64,000 nt of DNA from positions 1 to 64,000 of the forward strand of contig CAJNOL010001000.1 of the NCBI GenBank assembly GCA_905250125.1, read 5' to 3'. Each line of letters opens with the position of its first letter. The first letter of the stretch is position 1. The position numbers and the translations under genes are program-made. This document shows positions 59,035-64,000 of the stretch, piece after piece. Origin of the DNA: Rotaria sordida. Taxonomy: Eukaryota; Rotifera; Eurotatoria; Philodinida; Philodinidae. The notes beneath the pieces are model-generated. The model was not told where the DNA came from. It saw nothing but the letters and a program-made list of their open reading frames with translations, and did not search any database.

Positions 59035-59300
59035 AAAATTTTCTATATGAAAATCCCACAAACCCAGCTAAGTCTTTGTGTCGGCTATAACCAGTTTCAT
59101 TCACTCTATCCGATACTGGTGTTTATTTACCAAATCTGATAAGGGATTTGGTGAATTTATGCACATTTTTCGCCAAATTTTTATCAAATCTCTTATGGGA
59201 TTTGGTAAATAAATACCAGTATCGGAAAGAGTGAATGAAACTGATTATAACTGACATCAAGATTTGGGTGAATCTGTGAGCTTTTCATATTGAAAATTTA
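59035..59300. mobile_element. Small foldback element, 266 bp
   Basis: Arms of about 120 bp with a central spacer of about 20 bp. Best-matched block: TTTCATTCACTCTATCCGAT / ATCGGAAAGAGTGAATGAAA followed by ACTGGTGTTTATTTACC / GGTAAATAAATACCAGT. Outer parts (AAAATTTTCTATATGAAAAT and complement) are more diverged. The centre has extra AAATCYSWTAWGGGATTTGG palindromes. Confidence 0.8.
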
Positions 59301-59984
59301 AAACCTTTTCGCAAATAAAACAGACAAGGTACTGGTACATGAATGCTATTTATTTTGGTCGAATTTTGTTCTGTGAATTTTCTCAGAAATGCTAAATGCA
59401 TAAGAAAATAGGCTAGTTTATTAATAATGCACAAATATTGAGAGATCTTGAAAGTGAATCAAACCTGCTAATCGAGGAATTTGACTGACTCCATATAGAA
59501 ATTATAGGCCAATAAAATTTGAGTCCATATTTTACATATAGTACAGGTACATTAGTTATTCCGCTGTTGAAATCTCATTGTCAGAACAGAAGTATTCTGT
59601 TTGGGGGAATAATTTCCCAAAAGCAGAACAATTGTCTTTTGACAATGGGAAGAATCCCCCCAAACTGGACATTTTTGTTCTGATGATAAGGAATATTCCT
59701 GTATAAGAGAACATTTTTGTTCTGTTTCGAAAATTGGCTTGTAAATGCAGAACACTATTATATCCTTTTTGGAAACTGAAAAGAGTGATTAGTAACGTTC
59801 TCACTTTAAAGATAAAGTTTAGACTCATGGATTGGAGTTTGATTCATGTTGATTTTAGTCCAGTTCATGCGACCACACTGAAAACAATCTATACTGGAAT
59901 AAATAAATAAAAATTGTCTCAGTAATTTCATGCAACAGTGCCAATCTAATCGATGACTAGAAGTATTTTTACTATCTTATATGT

Positions 59985-60185
59985 GCATTACTTATTCCTT
60001 TATTACTTATTTGAGTTTATTACTTATTATTGATAATTAGTAACAAGATTTATTGATTTATTACTTTTACCAGCTATTACCGTATTACTTATTATTATTA
60101 TTACTTTTATTACTGTGTAAAATTCTTACTGATTACCAGTAATAAGTAATAACGTTATTAATTATAGCTTATTACTGGTAATGAT
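59985..60185. repeat. TTACTTATT-type simple repeat tract
   Basis: Many overlapping TTACTTATT / TTATTACT units, ending CAGTAATAAGTAATAACG and TTACTGGTAATGATAATGTG. A shorter complementary tract (AAGTAATAAATTATTACTG) lies at 58924-58974, so the two can pair in inverted orientation around the 59035-59300 element. Confidence 0.7.
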
Positions 60186-60624
60186 AATGTGACATCCCTA
60201 CTCTTTTGGATTCTATTGAATTTGAAACATATTGGAGCACTATGTGATTCATCTTTCAACATGTCATAGCTGTTTCAGAATCTATCAAGAAATAAAAACT
60301 TTTTAAGCAAATCGTTTGCTATTCAACAGTACATTTTCATAAACAATGTTAGTTAAAATGAGTATTTTGGTTTGTTCCAGACTAGTACGCTATCTTGTTC
60401 TTGTTCAAATTGAAGAAGACTCACAACATCAACTTTAGTATATTATGATGTTCACGGATAAATCGGTTTTTATGAAATGAACACAAGCAATTCATTTTAT
60501 GGTGAAAACAAACAGCGTGCATTATAAAGAATAGCAATCAAGCTCAAAATAGTGAGCATAAATAATCAGTAACAATTAAGTATAAGCAAGAATTTTTTAT
60601 TAAAAACAGATGTATTACAGCTAC

Positions 60625-60724
60625 TTACAAGCTACTATACAAACGTTGTATCATATGAGCTAGTCTTTCTTTCCATGAGCAAAAACATAGTCCAAACAGT
60701 TGCTTAATTTGTTCCAAACAAATC
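60625..60724 (-). CDS. Possible orphan terminal exon
   Basis: A pyrimidine-rich acceptor (TTTTCTTCATTAATAG) is followed by an open frame of 32 codons (ICLEQIKQLFGLCFCSWKERL, then AHMIQRLYSSL) ending in TAA. The composition is protein-like, but no upstream exon was found between here and 62.4 kb, so the call is weak. Confidence 0.2.
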
Positions 60725-60828
60725 CTATTAATGAAGAAAAGATAAATAATTGTGTTAAATGAATACGAAATAGAGAAATACAGCATTCATTTACACTTAT
60801 GTCATGTATTGAAGGGAAAAAAGCGGAT

Positions 60829-60921
60829 CTCAAGATCCACCAGGATCCATCGAGCAATGAGAAAAGCAGATCTCAGGATCCACCAAGATCCAATGGGATC
60901 CGACGATTTAGGATCCTTTTT
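60829..60921. repeat. GGATCC/AGATCC palindrome cluster
   Basis: Within about 90 bp the sequence AGGATCC, AAGATCC or GGATCCGA recurs about six times in both orientations, flanked by GGGAAAAAAG and CTTTTTTCCC, which form an inverted pair. Thus a small hairpin-type repeat. Confidence 0.6.
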
Positions 60922-61998
60922 TCCCTCTTACATGTATCTAAATCAATTTTCTCTGTGTTGAAAATTAATTAATTGAGTAGATTCATCCAGAAATTGTTTG
61001 CTAAAATAGCTGATCATGTTCTAGAGTTTTGCAAAATCTGTCTACTGATTTTTCTAAACGTCAAATTCACTTACTATTATTTTTCGAAACTGAATTGGTA
61101 AAAAAATTTCCAAGTTGTATTCTTTAGATCAGAAACGAAAAAGATATGTCAGTAAATTCAACACTTTTTGAATGCAAGTCTACACGAACAAAAAGTTTCA
61201 GTTCTTATTAATCAATTCTAGTTAGGATGAAAATAACAAAAGCTAACTAACGGCAGAAGTACTCCTCCCCCTCCACTAATTTGAAAGTTTTGAAGCAGTA
61301 TTTTGTCAAGTAGTAGGATTTTATGACATTAGAAAAAGTCCAAAAAGGTATGGAGATATATCTTCCTTCCAGAACTATGACCAATTTTACTGTGTTTGTC
61401 GTGCTATCGGAAGGTATCTATAAGAAAATCGAATAAGAGGATTTCGACCTGAAATTTTAATCAGAGCTAAGTCTCATTATCTCTATAATGCATCAAAACT
61501 TTCAACGAAAATGAATGTTCTCTTCTTGAGATAATGAATTTGTAAGAACATATATATACTTCACCGAGAGTTCGGAAAAACCTAGTTCTTTAGTACATTC
61601 ACTATGTCGAGAGGAAGAGTTCTTTTTTCATTAAAACTTTTAACACACTGAAGGACAATGCGACTTACTTATGAGAAAAGTTTCAGATCAAAACTGTTAT
61701 TTGATTTTCTCATAAGTAATTTTTCTATAGGCTGAAAATTAAGTGAAGTCATCATAGTTCCGATACGATGACGTATGGACCCGTATTCTTTTGCACTTTT
61801 CTAGTGTAATCAGATCCTACTTATGGACAAAATACTACTTCGAAAGCTTTTAATCACTTAAGGTAGCTTTCTGGTTAGATTAAGAAAACCGTTTTCAAGA
61901 ACGCTCTAATGTTTTTTCAAGTTCTAACCATAAACTGTTTCTTATGTAGATGAAAATCATCGGATTCAAAAAGCTTTTATCTAACAAAAATTATAAAT

Positions 61999-62117
61999 AA
62001 CGTTCTGCTAATAATGAAGGACAATTTTCAGAAAATGTCGTAAAACAACTCAATGAACAAGGGCCACATTTTGATATTAAACCGAGTGATGGAAAGACGA
62101 GGGCTAATTGGATCAGG
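61999..62117 (+). pseudogene. Coding-like fragment of unknown protein
   Basis: An open stretch reads NEGQFSENVVKQLNEQGPHF then DIKPSDGKTRANWIR, directly followed by a plausible donor (AG/GTATTG). A TAA precedes it by a few codons and no acceptor is clear, so it appears to be a remnant exon. No family recognised. Confidence 0.25.
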
Positions 62118-62402
62118 TATTGAAATTATCATTTCAGCGTAATGGACAATAATGAATATTTTTAAAACATAAAATCATTTTAATTTTATTTTTTAATAAA
62201 GACGGTCCATATAGAAAAAGACAAGTGACAAAGACTTTATAGGCCTCTTATATTGAAGTTGTGCTCTTTTATAAGACAATATATATACGTACCAAACTTT
62301 TTCAATTTTTCAGTTTTACATTGATTAGATAATAATTGCAGCTCGACGTCGGATGCTACGAAAACATGATAAACTAAGTTGATTAAAGAGCAAGAAAGAA
62401 AA

Positions 62403-63295
62403 TTATTTACGTGCAAGCGCTATTGAATCTTGAATATCAATCTGTGCACGTTCATAATTCTTTAATTTAAAAAATGAAGTTGCTCGTTGTTTTAATGCAA
62501 TAACACATGTAGCATCTTCATTAAGAGCTAATGTTGCCTCCTGTATTGCACCTAAAATGAGATGACAAACTGTTATGAATATGTCATTGAATCTAACAGA
62601 AGTCATAGAAAAACAACGAGTTTTTTGTTTCTCTCGTTCTAACCAGAGATAAAACCAATATTGGTTTAGTTTTTTATCAATCGATCGATCAGTTAATTCA
62701 ACATCTAATTTATTTACTTCTTTGTTCAGGATAGACAAGACTGAATCTTTGTAAATTTTTTATCAATGTCAAATAAAAGAAATCAATGATTTATTCTCAG
62801 TCTTTTAATCAAAACAAACAGATTTTAGCCTTTTCTCCATTGACGGATTGTCTTCTTTTAATAACCATGCTCTGCCTAAAAAACGCTTCAAGTATAATAA
62901 AACGTTGGAAAGGGAAGTACAAAATGTTGAGAACCGGACATTTTTAATAACCAATTTAAAAAAAATGATTAAATTGATTGGTTTGGTTTTAAAATGATAG
63001 AAAATCAAAAAAAAATCTGTTTCTCCTTTGTCTTCTTCTTTATTTACTTGTGTATAAAAACTTACGTTCATAATATTGTAAATGATTACTACATTTAGCC
63101 ATAGATGCAATTATTATTGATATTTGATGACGATTAAATTCATGTCGATACAAGTTTACTATATCTTCGTACATCTAAACATTAGCATAAATATATTCGA
63201 TATTTGTGAAGGCAGAAAATACATACAGAATGTGCTTTGCTGTATTCTTCCATACGCATAGCTTCATCTGCTAATCGTAAGCGTTCAACAGACAT
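62403..63295 (-). CDS. Small TPR-repeat protein, 3 exons
   Basis: Minus exons 63227-63295, 63066-63174 and 62403-62551 (introns 52 and 514 bp; phases 0 and 1), 108 residues. The sequence is helical and built of tetratricopeptide-like pairs: LADEAMRMEEYSKAHSMYED, ASMAKCSNHLQYYERAIQEA, TLALNEDATCVIALKQRATS and FFKLKNYERAQIDIQDSIAL, close to the TPR consensus (A at 8, Y at 11, A at 20). TPRs mediate protein-protein binding, often of Hsp70/Hsp90 C-termini. The C-terminus RK then stop is early for a TPR co-chaperone, so it may be a truncated or minimal member. Upstream exons beyond 63295 cannot be excluded. The first ATG (63295) starts the first helix. Confidence 0.7.
62855..63005 (+). repeat. Degenerate direct repeat, copy 1 (TPR intron 2)
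   Basis: Shares ordered blocks with 63655-63760: TTTTAATAACCATGCTCTGCC / TTTTAATAGTCAGACTCTG, CTTCAAGTA / CTTGAAGTA, AAAATGTTGAGAAC / AAAATGTTGAAAAC and GGACAT / GCATGT. Same orientation. Confidence 0.55.
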
Positions 63296-64000
63296 ATTAG
63301 TAAAAATTAATTGTTAAGAATAGCTATGAACAGTAGGCAAAAAGTAAACATATTTAATAAAATGTTATCTCATTTCGTATTTCGATAGAATTGTTACATA
63401 TGATAATCAACATAAAAGATCAATCGAAACATGAGAAATTAAAAGAGTGACAGTCAAAGCTCATTGTTTTTTTTTAATTGTGGAATCGAGGATAAATACA
63501 TCATTTTCCTATGGTTTTTTTATTAACTTTAAATTAAAAAATCAGTATAATTAGACAAACAAGAAAAATGAAAAGAATTGAGAGAGTCTCAAATATCGTT
63601 TGTTTTTATAATTAATATAGTAGAGTTTATCTTCTAAATATACGAACTATCATCTTTTAATAGTCAGACTCTGTCTACAAGCTTGAAGTACGAAAAAACA
63701 TTTAAAATCGAGGCATAAAATGTTGAAAACAAGCATGTTTGGAATAAGTGATTTGTATTTTTTTTTCTGTTTAAAATTGATTAAAACTCAGAAAAATCAG
63801 TTGTTTCTTTCTTAAAGAACCTACGCTATTGTTCTTAATACCAGTTTTTAATTCGAATTAATTAATTTTTTTTGCTTTCATTTAACACTACAAACAAACA
63901 ATTTTCGAAAACATGAACTTGTTAGTAGTAAGATGAGAATCTTTAATTGATTTTTTTGTGAAATAACTAAAAACTTTTCTCTATCGTCGATCTTTTTTGT
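63296..64000. other. Right-edge intergenic DNA
   Basis: Contains copy 2 of the degenerate direct repeat (63655-63760). Otherwise AT-rich; it should include the promoter of the TPR gene. No further gene visible before the window ends. Confidence 0.4.
63655..63760 (+). repeat. Degenerate direct repeat, copy 2
   Basis: Partner of the copy in the TPR gene intron (62855-63005); about 800 bp apart, one inside and one upstream of the gene. Confidence 0.55.

Larger units (their letters stand above)
59301..62402. other. 3-kb repeat-bearing intergenic region
   Basis: Contains the TTACTTATT tract (59985-60180), the GGATCC cluster (60829-60921), a possible terminal exon (60625-60724, minus) and a coding-like fragment (61999-62117, plus). 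No complete gene could be assembled. Confidence 0.45.

Noticed and set aside
59556..59828. Overlapping 67-90-codon minus-strand frames near 59.6 kb
   Set aside because: They cover locally repetitive AGAACA/TTCTGTT hairpin-prone DNA and show no domain.
1..64000. CRISPR arrays, rRNA and canonical tRNA genes
   Set aside because: Looked for repeat-spacer arrays, conserved rRNA cores and canonical tRNA boxes; none found beyond degenerate SINE-like boxes.

Overview
The window looks like nuclear DNA of a bdelloid rotifer (Adineta/Rotaria type). It is strongly AT-rich, its genes are split by many short GT-AG introns (down to 53 bp), and clearly animal genes sit beside genes of bacterial, fungal or phage type that have acquired introns or eukaryotic signal peptides. 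Assignment to bdelloids is inference from this mixture, from the F-box/LRR and orphan GPCR genes, and from scattered GT-rich telomere-like tracts; no search was run.

Layout. 1.3-3.2 kb: secreted GH43 glycosidase (two exons, +). 3.2-10.6 kb: gene-poor DNA with recurrent CGTCATCGCGTTACG motifs. 10.7-12.9 kb: six-exon nuclear receptor (-). 15.9-17.7 kb: single-exon F-box/LRR-like protein (-). 18.6-19.3 kb: foldback element. 19.7-20.6 kb: intronless nitrilase (+). 21.0-25.7 kb: transposon remnants (a TIR element, a piggyBac-derived foldback with TTAA ends, a TA-flanked mariner/pogo-like remnant) and a 26-bp tandem array. 26.2-28.0 kb: ADP-ribosylglycohydrolase (+), followed by an almost perfect 450-bp hairpin element and a truncated two-exon VIT-domain gene (-). 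29.9-32.2 kb: single-exon secreted protein ending in a phage tail-collar domain (+). 33.1-34.5 kb: POFUT1-like protein O-fucosyltransferase (-), divergent from 35.2-44.4 kb CFAP58, an axonemal coiled-coil gene of eight exons (+) whose large introns carry foldbacks and tRNA-like SINE candidates. 47.2-49.1 kb: four-exon Thr-rich mucin-like membrane protein (+). 49.7-50.3 kb: small Cys-rich secreted protein (-). 52.7-53.7 kb: multi-pass membrane protein (-). 56.6-57.6 kb: class A GPCR (-). 58.2-62.4 kb: more inverted repeats and simple repeats. 62.4-63.3 kb: small three-exon TPR protein (-).

The genes do not form an operon-like pathway. Housekeeping or animal-type functions (Notch/EGF O-fucosylation, cilia, nuclear receptor, GPCR) are interleaved with probable horizontally acquired enzymes (GH43, nitrilase, DraG-type hydrolase, collar protein), which lie in the left half with the densest transposon debris and telomere-like tracts. 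The most unusual features are the collar-domain protein, the density of inverted-repeat (foldback) elements (about ten in 64 kb), and three places where a GT-rich telomere-like tract faces its complement inside a hairpin. Exon joins were checked by eye for frame and splice consensus; all coordinates are hand-counted.
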